Shown here piece by piece: positions 52,433 through 63,411 of a stretch of 64,000 nt of DNA (positions within the stretch are counted from its first letter, which is position 1; each line of letters starts with the position of its first letter). Location of the stretch: assembly GCF_003992675.1 (NCBI RefSeq), contig NZ_RZMZ01000007.1, positions 186,001 through 250,000 of the forward strand, written 5' to 3'. Below the pieces are notes generated by a model. It searched no databases, was not told the origin of the DNA, and saw only the letters and a program-made list of their open reading frames with translations. Position numbers and translations under genes: made by a program. This DNA is from Flagellimonas marinaquae. GTDB taxonomy: Bacteria; Bacteroidota; Bacteroidia; Flavobacteriales; Flavobacteriaceae.

Positions 52433-54853
52433 CTAGTTCTGCGATTGTAGTCGGTCACGTTCATTTTTATCAATGCCCCTTTCGTTGTCCTCTAATCTAA
52501 AGTTCCCAAAATTATAGGTAAATCCAAAGCGGATAAACTGCGTTTCGGGGCGTCTGCGGTAAAAATTGTCCTGATTGAGGTATTGCGAACGATAGGTGGG
52601 CACATACTGCTCCAAGATATCTTCCGCGGCAAGTGAAAGTACTATCTTATTGTCGAACAAGGTTTTGCGAAGGCCAAGTGTCAAATTAAATTGTTCGTCG
52701 GACACGTAAGAGCCAAAGAGAAATTGTGATACGTAGGTGGCAGCGACTTCTCCGGTAAACGTTCCGTCCTTGGAGAGGGTCAAGTAGTTGCCCAAATAGG
52801 CATAGACCCCGTTGACCTCGTTGGTAAAGGGTACATTGCCGCTTTCCTCGGCCAAGAACGTTTCCTCTTCATGGAACAGGGAAGTATAGGCATACAAGAA
52901 CCACGGATTCAAAATGGACTTGCTCAAGGTGAAGTCCAGCCCGTAGGATTTACTTTCCAGCACGTTCTGCTTCAGCTCTACCAAAGTTTGATTGTCATTG
53001 TCCTGAAACACCAAATAGGCGATGTTCCGGCCATTATCACGATAATACACATCAAAGAAATACTCGCTGTTGAGCGTGTAGTTGAAGTTAAAGTTATTGC
53101 TAAAACTTGGCCTCAGCCCTGGATTTCCTTCCTCAAAGTCGTTTTCGTTGTAAAAAAACCGGAAGGGGTTCAGATCGTCGTATTTGGGTCGGTTGATATT
53201 TCGTCCGTAATCAAACGAAAAGCTATGCTTGTCCGAAGGCGAATAGAGGACGTACAGGGAAGGGAAGGGCTCAAAAAAGTCCTGTGTGTTCACCTGATCT
53301 AAGGTCTCCGAAATACCTTTGGCTTTTGTCAACTCTCCGCGTACTCCCAACTTCATGGACCATTTTTCCCAATTCTTCACAAAGCTCATGTAGGCCGCAT
53401 AAACTTTCTCGTCGTAGGTATACTCGTCCGATAGGGACGCATCAACTGTATTGCTCGAACCGTTGAAATTGAAAAAATCGAGATTGTTTTCGGAATATAT
53501 GGACGAATATTTCACCCCAGATTCAAAAGATGCATTTCCAATGGGTGTGGAGTAGTCTACTTGCCCCGTAAAGATTTGAATGTTTTGGTCGGTTTCCGAA
53601 TCAAAGCCAAAATCCCTTAAAAAATTGCCGTCCGCATCAAAATAATCGGAGGCCAATCGCTGGAACGTCTCCCCGTTAAAATAGGTGTAGTGCCCATTGG
53701 CGAGGATTTGGGCGCCGGGCTTTTTTAATTTGTGCACATAGGTAAGGTCAAAGGCCAAGTTGGTATGGTCCATATTGGCATTGTTCTGTGTGGTAAAGGT
53801 GGAATCCAATTGGGCCTGTGCGTTTCTAATTTCGTTGGAAAGCAAGGTTTGCTGCTCTTGGTCCAGATTGAACAATAGATTGGAGGTCACATTGAGACTA
53901 TTGCGGTCATCAAAATCATAATCCAGGATAAAACTGGCATTTTGGGATTGCGACCGGTCCGTTTGATTGTAATCCGTATCCCAAACGGAAAATATCGAAT
54001 TGGTATCATCAATAAAATTGATGCCCTTTTTGGTTTTATTGACTCTTTTTTGCGGGTTGATGGTATAGTTGGCAAACAGATTGAGCTTGTCCGTTTTATA
54101 ATAATGACTGGTCCCGATACTGTACTTGGGGAATACCGCCTGTGTGAAGGTTCCGTTCACACTGCCCTTGTAGCCTGGGATAATGTTCTTGCTGGTGACG
54201 ATATTCAGAATTGGCCCACCCTCGGCATCATAACGGGCAGGGGGGTTGGAAATTACTTCCACCGATTTGATGTTGTTTCCCGAAAGCCCCTGTAGCAAAT
54301 CCTGCACTTCCTGTCCCGAAAGCTGTACTTTTCTGTCGTTGAGGTACACGGTGGCATTTTGGCCCCGTATCATTAAATTATCCTGATTGACGATAACGCC
54401 CGGCGTATTTTTAAGAATATCCCACGAGGTTCCTTGCGAAACCACGGTGTTTTCCACAGAAAAGACCAGTCTGTCCGGTAACCGTTGGAGTTTTGGCCGC
54501 TGTGCCGTGACCACCACCTCATCCAATTCATTGCTCTCCATGGGAATGATCAGGGCTCCAAGGGATAAGTCCTTTTTAATGTCCAATGCTCTGGGTTCGG
54601 AACCCCGACCTACATAACTTGCTTGCAAAAGATATAGATTCGGCTCCACTTCCAAAAGTTCAAAAAAGCCTTCCTCATTGGCTGAACTTCCCTGAACAAA
54701 GGTGGAATCTGTGGCCTTCAACAGCAAAATATTGGCATAAGGAATCACCTGATTCTGCTCGTCCACCACCTTTCCTGTAATCTTAAAGGTTTGGCCGTAT
54801 GTGCCACTTATGGGTAAAAGCACCAATAAAAGAATGGTGGCGAGGTTCTTCAT
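52433..54853 (-). CDS. TonB-dependent outer-membrane receptor-like protein
   Basis: The 806-residue protein has a signal peptide (ATILLLVLLPISGTYGQ), a carboxypeptidase-regulatory-like domain (ITGKVVDEQNQVIPYANILL), a plug region (LPDRLVFSVENTVVSQGTSW; VIRGQN-type DNLMIRGQNATVYLNDR) and an outer-membrane beta-barrel of the OMP_b-brl_3 type ending in aromatic-rich strands (RFGFTYNFGNFRLEDNERG). It probably takes up a large substrate. No SusD partner is adjacent, so glycan uptake is not supported. Confidence 0.9.
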   Translation of the reverse strand: MKNLATILLLVLLPISGTYGQTFKITGKVVDEQNQVIPYANILLLKATDSTFVQGSSANEEGFFELLEVEPNLYLLQASYVGRGSEPRALDIKKDLSLGALIIPMESNELDEVVVTAQRPKLQRLPDRLVFSVENTVVSQGTSWDILKNTPGVIVNQDNLMIRGQNATVYLNDRKVQLSGQEVQDLLQGLSGNNIKSVEVISNPPARYDAEGGPILNIVTSKNIIPGYKGSVNGTFTQAVFPKYSIGTSHYYKTDKLNLFANYTINPQKRVNKTKKGINFIDDTNSIFSVWDTDYNQTDRSQSQNASFILDYDFDDRNSLNVTSNLLFNLDQEQQTLLSNEIRNAQAQLDSTFTTQNNANMDHTNLAFDLTYVHKLKKPGAQILANGHYTYFNGETFQRLASDYFDADGNFLRDFGFDSETDQNIQIFTGQVDYSTPIGNASFESGVKYSSIYSENNLDFFNFNGSSNTVDASLSDEYTYDEKVYAAYMSFVKNWEKWSMKLGVRGELTKAKGISETLDQVNTQDFFEPFPSLYVLYSPSDKHSFSFDYGRNINRPKYDDLNPFRFFYNENDFEEGNPGLRPSFSNNFNFNYTLNSEYFFDVYYRDNGRNIAYLVFQDNDNQTLVELKQNVLESKSYGLDFTLSKSILNPWFLYAYTSLFHEEETFLAEESGNVPFTNEVNGVYAYLGNYLTLSKDGTFTGEVAATYVSQFLFGSYVSDEQFNLTLGLRKTLFDNKIVLSLAAEDILEQYVPTYRSQYLNQDNFYRRRPETQFIRFGFTYNFGNFRLEDNERGIDKNERDRLQSQN

Positions 54854-54955
54854 TAGAGGTTTGGGTTGAACCTCAAATCTAAGAAATTATTTTTGAGCGA
54901 AATAGCTGCTGATTTTCTTATTGATAAAAAACACTTTATGGGTATTTAAAACAAT

Positions 54956-54963
54956 TATATTTG
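54956..54963 (+). promoter_or_regulatory. Candidate -7 box for lepA
   Basis: TATATTTG matches the Bacteroidota -7 consensus TAnnTTTG, 41 bp before the lepA start. A matching -33 box is weak. Confidence 0.4.
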
Positions 54964-55004
54964 CAGTTGATAAAGTCCCTTTTTTAGGGTATGTTATTGT
55001 TGTT

Positions 55005-56801
55005 ATGGAGAAGATTAGGAATTTTTGCATCATTGCACATATTGATCACGGTAAAAGTACCTTGGCAGATCGCTTGTTGGACTTTACCGGTTCGGTGACC
55101 GAACGCGAAAAGCAAGACCAGTTGCTGGACAGCATGGACCTAGAGCGTGAGCGCGGTATTACCATTAAAAGTCACGCCATTCAAATGGATTATGTCCATA
55201 ATGGCGAAAAATATGTGCTCAATCTGATCGATACTCCCGGACACGTCGATTTCTCATACGAAGTTTCACGATCCATTGCTGCCTGCGAAGGAGCGCTTTT
55301 GGTGGTTGACGCCGCTCAGAGCATTCAAGCACAGACGATTTCCAACCTATATTTGGCGCTGGAAAACGACTTGGAGATTATCCCTGTGCTCAATAAAGTG
55401 GACCTTCCCAGCGCAAACCCAGAAGAAGTTACCGATGATATTGTGGACCTATTGGGCTGTAAGCCCGAAGAGGTCATTCCCGCTAGTGCAAAAACAGGAT
55501 TGGGTATTCAAGAAATCCTAACAGCGATCATAGATCGTATTCCGCCTCCGAAAGGAAACCGTGACGAGCCTTTACAAGCGCTTGTTTTTGATTCCGTTTA
55601 TAATCCATTTCGAGGGGTTGAGACCTACTTTAGGATAATGAACGGGGAAATCACAAAGGGACAAAAAATCAAGTTTGTGGCAACGGGAAAATCCTACGAA
55701 GCAGACGAAATAGGCACTCTTAAACTCACCCAGCACCCCAAAAACAAGATTTCTACGGGAGATGTAGGTTATCTAATCACCGGAATAAAAGATGCACGCG
55801 AGGTAAAAGTGGGCGATACCATTACCGATTCGGCCAACCCCACCAAAAACCCGATCAGTGGTTTTGAGGATGTAAAGCCGATGGTATTTGCCGGTATCTA
55901 CCCCGTGGATACGGAAGATTTTGAAGACTTGCGATCCTCTATGGAAAAATTGCAGCTGAATGATGCTTCGCTGGTCTTTACCCCAGAAAGCAGTGCTGCT
56001 CTGGGCTTCGGTTTTAGATGCGGTTTCTTGGGCATGTTGCACATGGAAATCATTCAAGAGCGTTTGGAGCGTGAGTTCGATATGACCGTGATCACCACGG
56101 TGCCCAACGTAAGCTACCACGCCTACACCACCAAAGGTGATGAAAAGCCCATTATCGTAAACAACCCATCCGACCTTCCCGACCCGTCGACCATTGATCG
56201 GGTGGAGGAACCCTATATTAAGGCGACCATTATCACCAAGGCCGATTTTGTGGGTAATGTGATGTCGCTCTGTATCGAAAAACGAGGGCAAATCGTTAAC
56301 CAAACCTATTTGACCACCGAGCGGGTCGAGTTGATTTTTGATATGCCTTTGGCTGAAATCGTTTTTGATTTTTATGACCGTTTAAAGACGGTTTCCAAAG
56401 GATATGCCTCTTTTGACTATTCGCCCATTGGCATGCGCACCTCCAAATTGGTTCGTGTGGACATCCTGTTGAATGCACAACCTGTTGATGCACTTTCTGC
56501 CTTGGTTCACTTTGACAACGCCTACCACATTGGTAAAAAAATGTGCGAAAAACTGAAGGAACTGATTCCGAGACAACAGTTCGATATCCCGATCCAGGCC
56601 GCCATCGGCTCCAAGATCATTTCTAGGGAAACCATCAAAGCCTTGAGAAAGGACGTGACCGCAAAGTGTTACGGAGGGGATATTTCGCGGAAACGTAAGC
56701 TTTTGGAAAAGCAGAAAAAGGGTAAAAAGCGGATGCGCCAAGTGGGCAATGTGGAAATACCACAGCAAGCCTTTATGGCCGTTCTTAAATTGAACGATTA
56801 G
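55005..56801 (+). CDS. lepA: Elongation factor 4 (LepA)
   Basis: The 598-residue translational GTPase back-translocates or helps in initiation. G motifs are visible: HIDHGKST (with [10 protein letters not shown]), [12 protein letters not shown] and SAKTG. The specific C-terminal LepA domain ([20 protein letters not shown] ... PQQAFMAVL) is complete. I chose ATG 55005 ([12 protein letters not shown]), the family start; the frame is open back to 54921 but that overlaps the promoter. It is convergent with the antiporter gene, overlapping by 4 bp. Confidence 0.97.
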   Translation: MEKIRNFCIIAHIDHGKSTLADRLLDFTGSVTEREKQDQLLDSMDLERERGITIKSHAIQMDYVHNGEKYVLNLIDTPGHVDFSYEVSRSIAACEGALLVVDAAQSIQAQTISNLYLALENDLEIIPVLNKVDLPSANPEEVTDDIVDLLGCKPEEVIPASAKTGLGIQEILTAIIDRIPPPKGNRDEPLQALVFDSVYNPFRGVETYFRIMNGEITKGQKIKFVATGKSYEADEIGTLKLTQHPKNKISTGDVGYLITGIKDAREVKVGDTITDSANPTKNPISGFEDVKPMVFAGIYPVDTEDFEDLRSSMEKLQLNDASLVFTPESSAALGFGFRCGFLGMLHMEIIQERLEREFDMTVITTVPNVSYHAYTTKGDEKPIIVNNPSDLPDPSTIDRVEEPYIKATIITKADFVGNVMSLCIEKRGQIVNQTYLTTERVELIFDMPLAEIVFDFYDRLKTVSKGYASFDYSPIGMRTSKLVRVDILLNAQPVDALSALVHFDNAYHIGKKMCEKLKELIPRQQFDIPIQAAIGSKIISRETIKALRKDVTAKCYGGDISRKRKLLEKQKKGKKRMRQVGNVEIPQQAFMAVLKLND

Positions 56802-58654
56802 TCCTCTGTAGGTTCTTCTACATCTTCTTCCTCGGTTTCCAATATTTTACCCAGGTATACCAGCTTGTACCCATCTCCTTTTGGCGTAAAATCCTTGCTG
56901 TTTGCAGGGATGATTTCTATGCTGCCATCAGGTGATTTGGTAAATAAGGGCACAATATCCCGTTCTTCATAGGTAATATCGATAAGCTTGTCGTAATGTT
57001 CCTTATCCTCCAATTCGATTTCATGGATGGTAGGATGTTTGCGAACCGTGTCCATTAATTGGATAAAGTCATCCGTGTGCGAAAACAGCCCTTCCTTGGG
57101 ATTGTTGTCAGGGTCGTTCACCTCCTCGGTGTTGACCAAACGGAAAGCTCCGTTCTCACCAAATTGTTTTTGGAATTTTTTGATGGCAAATTTGTTGATG
57201 TCCGAATTGCCGGTCAATGCCATCAAATAGCCCATGTCGTTCAATTCGATGTTGTCCGTTAGGCTATCGGAAAAAATATTGGCCGTTATGGCTTCCAATC
57301 CTAGTTTTTTGGCCTTGTCCACATTGTTTTGGTTGTTATCGATCAAAACGACGTGCCTGTTGTTCTTTCTGAGATAGTTCCCTATCAATCGGGATAATCT
57401 AGAGGCCCCGATAATCAATATACCTTCGGATTTCTTCAAAAATACCCCTACTAATTTGGCAAATACACGTGCCGTGGTTGCATTCAACAATACTGTTCCC
57501 AACACGATCATAAACACCAATGGGGTAATATACTCAGCACCAGGCTCTCCGCGTAGCATCAGTTTTGAACCAAAAAGTGAAGCGATACCGGCAGCGACGA
57601 TTCCTCGAGGTCCCACCCAACCGATAAAAAGTTTTTCGTTGAATTTTAAATTGGACCCCTGTGAACTCAGGAACACCCCTATCGGCCTTATGAGAAAAAC
57701 GATGATTGCAAAAAGGATGACCGTGTTCCAATTGTAGATCAACTCCATATCGCTGACATTGATGTTGGCCGCCAACAGGATAAAAAGTATGGAAATTAAA
57801 AGTACGCTCAATGATTCCTTAAAGTAGAGCAGCTCTTTAAGGTTTGGTAGGTTCATGTTGCCCATGACCATACCCATGACCACAACGGCCAACAATCCCG
57901 ATTCATGTGCAAATAAATCCGATTCCACATACACCAAAAGCACTGTGGACAAGGAGACCACGTTCAACAAATAATGTGGAATAAAATCCCTTTTTATAGC
58001 GAAGGCCAGTGCGTGTGCAAAGGTGAACCCGAAGGTGGTCCCAAAAAGGATAATCTTTCCAAACTCGATCAAAGCGGTCTGGGTAAAAGCTTGCCCCTCT
58101 CCCACACTGATAAACTCGAACACCAATACGGCAACCAAGGCACCTATGGGGTCGATCAGGATTCCCTCCCATTTTAAAACGGCTGAGACATCTTTTTTTA
58201 AGGGAATGTTCCTTAAAATGGGTGTGATTACGGTCGGGCCTGTCACAATGATCAACCCCGAGAACAAAAAGGAAATCTGCCAAGAGAGCCCAAATGTGTA
58301 ATGTGCCGCAACACCTGCCCCAAAAAAGGTGACAATGGTGCCAACAGTAATCAATTTGGTGATTACCGGGCCCACATTGGATATTTCAGCTCTCTTGAGC
58401 GTTAGGCCCCCTTCAAAAAGGATAACACTAATCGCCAGCGAGACAAAAGAATAAAGCCCTTCTCCCGGGAACAACCCTTTTTCGCCGTTCCAGATAGGTT
58501 CTATTAGTTTTGATCCGTCTTCCGTATATAGTGTGGCAATGGGTCCCACCAACAACCCTATCAATATCAAGGGTAAAATTGCCGGCAATTTGAATCGCCA
58601 AGCCACCCATTGTGCAATAATACCAAGAATTATGATTCCTGCAAGTTCGAGCAT
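56798..58654 (-). CDS. Cation:proton antiporter with C-terminal RCK_N domain
   Basis: The 618-residue membrane protein starts [20 protein letters not shown] and has about 12 helices of the CPA1/CPA2 exchanger type, including the core [11 protein letters not shown] and [20 protein letters not shown] Rossmann RCK/TrkA-N domain follows ([25 protein letters not shown]), which suggests gating by NAD(H) or another nucleotide. The C-terminus is acidic. It exchanges Na+ or K+ for protons. Confidence 0.9.
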   Translation of the reverse strand: MLELAGIIILGIIAQWVAWRFKLPAILPLILIGLLVGPIATLYTEDGSKLIEPIWNGEKGLFPGEGLYSFVSLAISVILFEGGLTLKRAEISNVGPVITKLITVGTIVTFFGAGVAAHYTFGLSWQISFLFSGLIIVTGPTVITPILRNIPLKKDVSAVLKWEGILIDPIGALVAVLVFEFISVGEGQAFTQTALIEFGKIILFGTTFGFTFAHALAFAIKRDFIPHYLLNVVSLSTVLLVYVESDLFAHESGLLAVVVMGMVMGNMNLPNLKELLYFKESLSVLLISILFILLAANINVSDMELIYNWNTVILFAIIVFLIRPIGVFLSSQGSNLKFNEKLFIGWVGPRGIVAAGIASLFGSKLMLRGEPGAEYITPLVFMIVLGTVLLNATTARVFAKLVGVFLKKSEGILIIGASRLSRLIGNYLRKNNRHVVLIDNNQNNVDKAKKLGLEAITANIFSDSLTDNIELNDMGYLMALTGNSDINKFAIKKFQKQFGENGAFRLVNTEEVNDPDNNPKEGLFSHTDDFIQLMDTVRKHPTIHEIELEDKEHYDKLIDITYEERDIVPLFTKSPDGSIEIIPANSKDFTPKGDGYKLVYLGKILETEEEDVEEPTED

Positions 58655-58872
58655 GGTCTTAGTTTTGTGGAAATTTACTGCTTTTCTTTTAGATATTCCC
58701 CCTTTCGGCTACGCTCAAGTATTTCGAACTGCCAATCGTGTAAACAATTTAAACGCTATACCGTTTTTACACTTTGCTGGTCGCTTTTTTGTTAAATTAC
58801 GGCCAATATCTCCTTATTTTTTCGGCATTTGGGGCGTGCTTTTCTTATTTTGCAGCCCATTTTACTTTCAGA

Positions 58873-59739
58873 ATGACAATTTATCCCATTGAGACCGGTA
58901 ATTTTAAGTTGGATGGCGGGGCCATGTTCGGTGTTGTGCCCAAATCCATTTGGAACAGGACCAATCCTGCCGACCAAAACAATATGATCGATCTTGCTGC
59001 CCGATGCCTTTTGATTGAGGATGGCGATCGGCTAATTTTGATCGATAATGGCCTTGGCAACAAACAATCGGAAAAGTTTTTTAGCTATTACTATCTCTGG
59101 GGAGATCATACTTTGGACAAATCTTTGGAAAAAGCAGGGTTCCACCGCGATGATGTTACCGATGTTTTTTTGACCCACCTGCATTTTGATCACTGTGGAG
59201 GCAGTATCCAATGGAACAAGGACCGAACGGGTTATGAGCCCGCCTTTAAAAATGCCAAATTTTGGACCAATAAGGACCACTGGGAATGGGCCACAAAACC
59301 CAATGCACGTGAAAAGGCCTCTTTTTTAAAAGAGAACCTTTTGCCCATACAGGAGAGCGGACAGCTCCATTTTGTGGACCGAAATGATAGTTCATTCGTA
59401 GAAAAATCCGAACTCGGATTTGGCATTCACTTTGTGGATGGGCATACGGACAAGCAAATGTTACCGCACCTCCAATATCAGGGTAAATCCCTTGTTTTTG
59501 TCGCCGATTTGATTCCAACCGTCGGACATATCCCGCTGCCCTATGTCATGGGATACGATACCCGTCCGTTGTTGACATTAGAGGAGAAAAACCAATTTTT
59601 GAATCAAGCGGTTGAAAATGACTGGTTGTTGCTTTTTGAGCACGATGCCCATAATCAAATCTGCTCCTTGAAGCAAACAGAAAAAGGTGCGCGTTTGGAC
59701 CAGATCTATACTTACCAAGAATTATTCAATACACCATAA
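58873..59739 (+). CDS. MBL-fold metallo-hydrolase
   Basis: The 288-residue protein has a metallo-beta-lactamase fold: the metal motif HLHFDHCGG (H-x-H-x-D-H), further ligands in FVDGHTDKQMLPH and LLLFEHDAHNQ. ATG 58873 (MTIYPIETGNFKLDGGAMFG) is the family start; the upstream frame from 58774 is an artefact. The substrate is unknown; relatives include lactonases and thiol-conjugate hydrolases. Confidence 0.92.
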   Translation: MTIYPIETGNFKLDGGAMFGVVPKSIWNRTNPADQNNMIDLAARCLLIEDGDRLILIDNGLGNKQSEKFFSYYYLWGDHTLDKSLEKAGFHRDDVTDVFLTHLHFDHCGGSIQWNKDRTGYEPAFKNAKFWTNKDHWEWATKPNAREKASFLKENLLPIQESGQLHFVDRNDSSFVEKSELGFGIHFVDGHTDKQMLPHLQYQGKSLVFVADLIPTVGHIPLPYVMGYDTRPLLTLEEKNQFLNQAVENDWLLLFEHDAHNQICSLKQTEKGARLDQIYTYQELFNTP

Positions 59740-59763
59740 CACTCATTTATTTCAAAAACATTT

Positions 59764-61413
59764 ATGAATTGCACATATAACAAACTATCGATCCTTACGC
59801 TTTCCGCAGCTCTTTTTTTGGTGGGTTGTGGATCTACCACCCTGGTATCCACGCCTGTGGAGAACATCGATGCCGTTCCGCTAAAGATTTCAGAGCTTAC
59901 CGAAGCAGAGAAAAAACATTGGGGGCACCTCGATCTTATCCAAGATACCATTCCCGGCATGAGCGTAGACCGGGCCTACAGTGAAATCATCAAAAACAAA
60001 AAAGGAAAAACCGTGGTGGTCGCCGTTTTGGACTCTGGAATGGATCTGGATCACGAAGACCTAAAAACTGTCCTTTGGACCAATTCCGATGAAATTCCCA
60101 ACAACGGAAAAGACGATGACGGCAATGGTTATGTAGATGACATTCACGGATACAATTTTCTTGGCGACTCCTATAACGAGCAATTGGAATATGTTCGGAT
60201 GCTTCGCTTGAATATTGGGGATGCTTCACAGAGAGCAGAGGCCAGACTTCTTTTGGACAAAAAATATCCAGAAGCCGTTCAGAACAAACAACAGTACGAA
60301 CAAATTTTCCAAGTGGTAAAAGGAGCCGACCAACTCGTCAAGGACGAACTGGGCAAAGACACCTATACCAAGGAGGATTTGCTTTCCATAGAGCCCAAAA
60401 CGGCCCAAATGGAACAAAGTGTTGCCGTGTTGACGCAGATGTTCACCTACGGAGATAGTATTTCCGAGGTGTTGGACGAGCTTGAAGAAGGGATTACCTA
60501 TTTTACGGAGCAAGTCAATTATAATCTCAATAAAGACTTTAATGGTAGGACCCCTGTTGGCGATGATCCCTACGATATTACCGATGTGCCTTATGGAAAT
60601 GGGAACCCAAACAATATGGTGGAGACCGAAAGCCATGGAACGCATGTGGCTGGAATCATTGCCGCACAGCGCAACAACGGAATCGGTGTGGATGGTGTAG
60701 CCAAAAATGTAGAGCTTATGAGCATCCGTGCGGTACCAAACGGTGACGAATACGATAAGGACATTGCTTTGGGTATCCGATACGCGGTGGACAATGGTGC
60801 TTCCATCATCAACTGTAGTTTTGGAAAATCCTTTTCCCCAAAAGCAGAATGGGTCTATGAGGCCATAAAATACGCCGCCTCCAAGGATGTATTGATTGTT
60901 CATGCTGCCGGTAACGATGGTGAGGACTTGGAACTGCCAGAAAACAGAAATTATCCCAATGACGATATGGACACGGAAACGGAGTTTGTGGACAATTTGA
61001 TTACCGTAGGTGCCTTGACCAGTAGTTATGGTTCCGAAATGATCGCTTCTTTTTCCAACTATGGAAGTCAACGTGTGGACGTTTTTGCTCCTGGCGCAGA
61101 GATTTATTCCACCATGCCCAATAGTGCATATGAATTTCAGGGAGGAACTTCCATGGCAGCACCTGCTGTGGCCGGTGTAGCTGCGTTGATTCGCTCCTAT
61201 TATCCAGACCTATCGGCTTCACAAGTAAAAAACATTATCATGGAATCCGGTCTAAGGACCAAAACATCTGTGATTGTTGCCGGTGACGAAACCAAAGCCA
61301 CGATTTTTGATAAAATCTCCAGATCGGGCAAAATGGTGAATGCCTACAATGCCTTAATTTTAGCGAACAACGTGTCAAACGGAAAAATGACCTTGGACAG
61401 TAATTCAAAATAG
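59764..61413 (+). CDS. S8 (subtilisin-like) serine protease, lipoprotein
   Basis: The 549-residue protease has a lipobox ending at Cys22 (ALFLVGC), so it is anchored to a membrane outside the cytoplasm. The triad is complete: D90 in VAVLDSGMDL, H291 in SHGTHVAGII and S463 in GGTSMAAPA. About 200 residues separate D and H, far more than the roughly 30 in subtilisin, so a helical domain (about 130-270) is inserted there. It lies 3 bp from the M1 peptidase gene and is likely co-transcribed. Confidence 0.94.
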   Translation: MNCTYNKLSILTLSAALFLVGCGSTTLVSTPVENIDAVPLKISELTEAEKKHWGHLDLIQDTIPGMSVDRAYSEIIKNKKGKTVVVAVLDSGMDLDHEDLKTVLWTNSDEIPNNGKDDDGNGYVDDIHGYNFLGDSYNEQLEYVRMLRLNIGDASQRAEARLLLDKKYPEAVQNKQQYEQIFQVVKGADQLVKDELGKDTYTKEDLLSIEPKTAQMEQSVAVLTQMFTYGDSISEVLDELEEGITYFTEQVNYNLNKDFNGRTPVGDDPYDITDVPYGNGNPNNMVETESHGTHVAGIIAAQRNNGIGVDGVAKNVELMSIRAVPNGDEYDKDIALGIRYAVDNGASIINCSFGKSFSPKAEWVYEAIKYAASKDVLIVHAAGNDGEDLELPENRNYPNDDMDTETEFVDNLITVGALTSSYGSEMIASFSNYGSQRVDVFAPGAEIYSTMPNSAYEFQGGTSMAAPAVAGVAALIRSYYPDLSASQVKNIIMESGLRTKTSVIVAGDETKATIFDKISRSGKMVNAYNALILANNVSNGKMTLDSNSK

Positions 61414-61416
61414 TAT

Positions 61417-63270
61417 ATGAAACGTTTACGATTATTCTTTTTTTCAGCCTTTTTAGGTAGCAGTCTTTTTTTAAGTGCCCAAAATGTGGGCTACTGGCAA
61501 CAACACGTAGATTACACCATGGATGTGGAAATGGATGTGGAAACCTACCAGTACAAAGGGACCCAAAAATTGGTCTACACCAATAACTCCCCCGATCAGC
61601 TGGACCGTGTTTTCTATCATTTGTACTACAATGCCTTTCAGCCTGGTAGCGAAATGGACATTAGGCTGCAAAACATCAAAGACCCCGATAAAAGAATGAT
61701 GGAAGATGGCAAGAGCCGAATTGCTTCGCTTTCCGAAAGTGAAATGGGCTATCTGCACGCTACATCCCTCACCCAAGACGGAAAACCCGTTACTTTTATG
61801 GAAGAAGGGACCATTTTGGTGGTGGATTTGGCACAACCCATCCCTCCCGGCGGAAAAACTACTTTTGATATGACTTTTGAAGGTCAGGTTCCGTTGCAAA
61901 TCAGACGTTCTGGAAGAAACAGCAGGGAAAATGTAGCGCTATCCATGAGCCAATGGTATCCCAAACTTTCCGAATATGATTTTGAGGGGTGGCATCCCAA
62001 CCCTTACATTGCCCGTGAGTTCCATGGGGTTTGGGGCGATTTTGATGTCAAAATTACCTTGGACAAGGACTATACTGTAGGAGGTACGGGCTATCTTCAA
62101 AATCCCCAAGAAATCGGTCACGGCTATGAAGCCCCCGGTACCAAGGTGAAGACCAAAGGAAAAACATTGACCTGGCACTTTAAAGCCCCAAATGTCCATG
62201 ACTTTATGTGGGGGGCCGACCCAGAGTACATTCACGATACTTATGAAATGGAAGATGGTCCTACCTTACATTTCTTTTATAAGGACAATCCAGAGTTCAA
62301 TGAAAACTGGAAAAACCTTCAGCCCAAAACTGCTGCGGCCATGAAGTTTTTTAGCGACAACGTTGGGAAATACCCCTACGAACAGTACTCGGTGGTGCAA
62401 GGAGGCGATGGCGGTATGGAATATGCCATGAGCACCTTGATTACCGGTGAACGTGAATTTGGCAGCTTGGTTGGGGTAATGGTGCACGAAATGGCGCACT
62501 CTTGGTTCCAGCACGTACTAGCTACCAATGAGTCTGAACACGAATGGATGGATGAAGGTTTCACTTCGTTCATCAGTAGTTTGTGTATGAACCAGATAAT
62601 GGAACAGAACAAGGAAAATCCGTTTGAAGGTTCTTATAGAGGGTATTACGCTTTGGTAAACTCTGGCCTCGAAATGCCTCAAGCCACACACGCGGACAGA
62701 TATACCACTAATTTTGCCTATGGCGTTTCGGCTTATAGCAAAGGATCTATCTTCCTTTCTCAGTTAGGCTATGTAATCGGTCAAGACAAGCTCATGGAGA
62801 CCATTCAAAAATACTTTGAGGACTTCAAGTTCAAGCACCCTGTGCCCAACGACATCAAAAGGACCGCAGAAAAAGTATCGGGAATGGAGCTCAATTGGTA
62901 CCTTAAAGATTGGACGCAGACTACCAATACCATTGATTATGGAATCAAAAGTGTGGAAGCCGATGGTGAAGGCACCAAAGTGACCATGGAACGCATTGGC
63001 GAAATGCCCATGCCGTTGGATATTTTGGTGGTGGGCAAGGACGGAACCCAACAGACTCTTTATGTTCCGTTGCGTATGATGTTTGGAGAAAAGGACAACC
63101 CATACCCTAACTTAAAGCGCACTGTTTTGGAGGATTGGCCATGGGCATATCCTACCTATGAGTTTACCTTGGACATGCCATTGGACAACGTACAGGCCAT
63201 TATGATCGACCCATCCCAACTGATGGCCGATGTTAATGGAGAAAACAACGTTTACCAAGCAGAGGAGTAA
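61417..63270 (+). CDS. M1 family aminopeptidase
   Basis: The 617-residue protein has a signal peptide (FFFSAFLGSSLFLSA), an N-terminal beta-sandwich (YTMDVEMDVETYQYKGTQKL), and the gluzincin site H357-E-M-A-H361 with E380 in EWMDEG. The exopeptidase motif (GGMEYAMSTLI) lies before the zinc site. It trims peptides in the periplasm or outside. It sits 3 bp after the S8 protease gene, so the two probably degrade protein together. A perfect terminator follows. Confidence 0.95.
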   Translation: MKRLRLFFFSAFLGSSLFLSAQNVGYWQQHVDYTMDVEMDVETYQYKGTQKLVYTNNSPDQLDRVFYHLYYNAFQPGSEMDIRLQNIKDPDKRMMEDGKSRIASLSESEMGYLHATSLTQDGKPVTFMEEGTILVVDLAQPIPPGGKTTFDMTFEGQVPLQIRRSGRNSRENVALSMSQWYPKLSEYDFEGWHPNPYIAREFHGVWGDFDVKITLDKDYTVGGTGYLQNPQEIGHGYEAPGTKVKTKGKTLTWHFKAPNVHDFMWGADPEYIHDTYEMEDGPTLHFFYKDNPEFNENWKNLQPKTAAAMKFFSDNVGKYPYEQYSVVQGGDGGMEYAMSTLITGEREFGSLVGVMVHEMAHSWFQHVLATNESEHEWMDEGFTSFISSLCMNQIMEQNKENPFEGSYRGYYALVNSGLEMPQATHADRYTTNFAYGVSAYSKGSIFLSQLGYVIGQDKLMETIQKYFEDFKFKHPVPNDIKRTAEKVSGMELNWYLKDWTQTTNTIDYGIKSVEADGEGTKVTMERIGEMPMPLDILVVGKDGTQQTLYVPLRMMFGEKDNPYPNLKRTVLEDWPWAYPTYEFTLDMPLDNVQAIMIDPSQLMADVNGENNVYQAEE

Positions 63271-63294
63271 GGGGCTCTCGAAGATAAGATTTGC

Positions 63295-63326
63295 AAAGGG
63301 CGGCCATTGTGCCGCCCTTTTTTTTT
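63295..63326 (+). terminator. Rho-independent terminator after M1 peptidase
   Basis: AAAGGGCGGC (63295-63304), 6-nt loop, GCCGCCCTTT (63311-63320) gives a perfect 10-bp stem, then six T. Confidence 0.92.
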
Positions 63327-63343
63327 GAATTATCATGAAAAAC

Positions 63344-63372
63344 TGTCCCCTCGAGGGGACCTTAGGGGTGTT
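63344..63372. repeat. Left copy of 29-bp inverted repeat flanking the DUF559 ORF
   Basis: It contains the perfect 16-bp palindrome GTCCCCTCGAGGGGAC and a tail TTAGGGGTGTT. It is the inverse of 63801-63829 with 2 mismatches. Confidence 0.9.
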
Positions 63373-63411
63373 ACTTGACCAATTATTCTTGATATATTTA
63401 GGTTACTTCGT

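Noticed and set aside
54921-55004. N-terminal extension of LepA
   Set aside because: It would cover the likely promoter, and the family begins at [12 protein letters not shown].
58705-58737. Repeat-like sequence with CGGCTACGCTCAAG
   Set aside because: It resembles a common flavobacterial intergenic motif but no second copy or clear structure is visible in the window.
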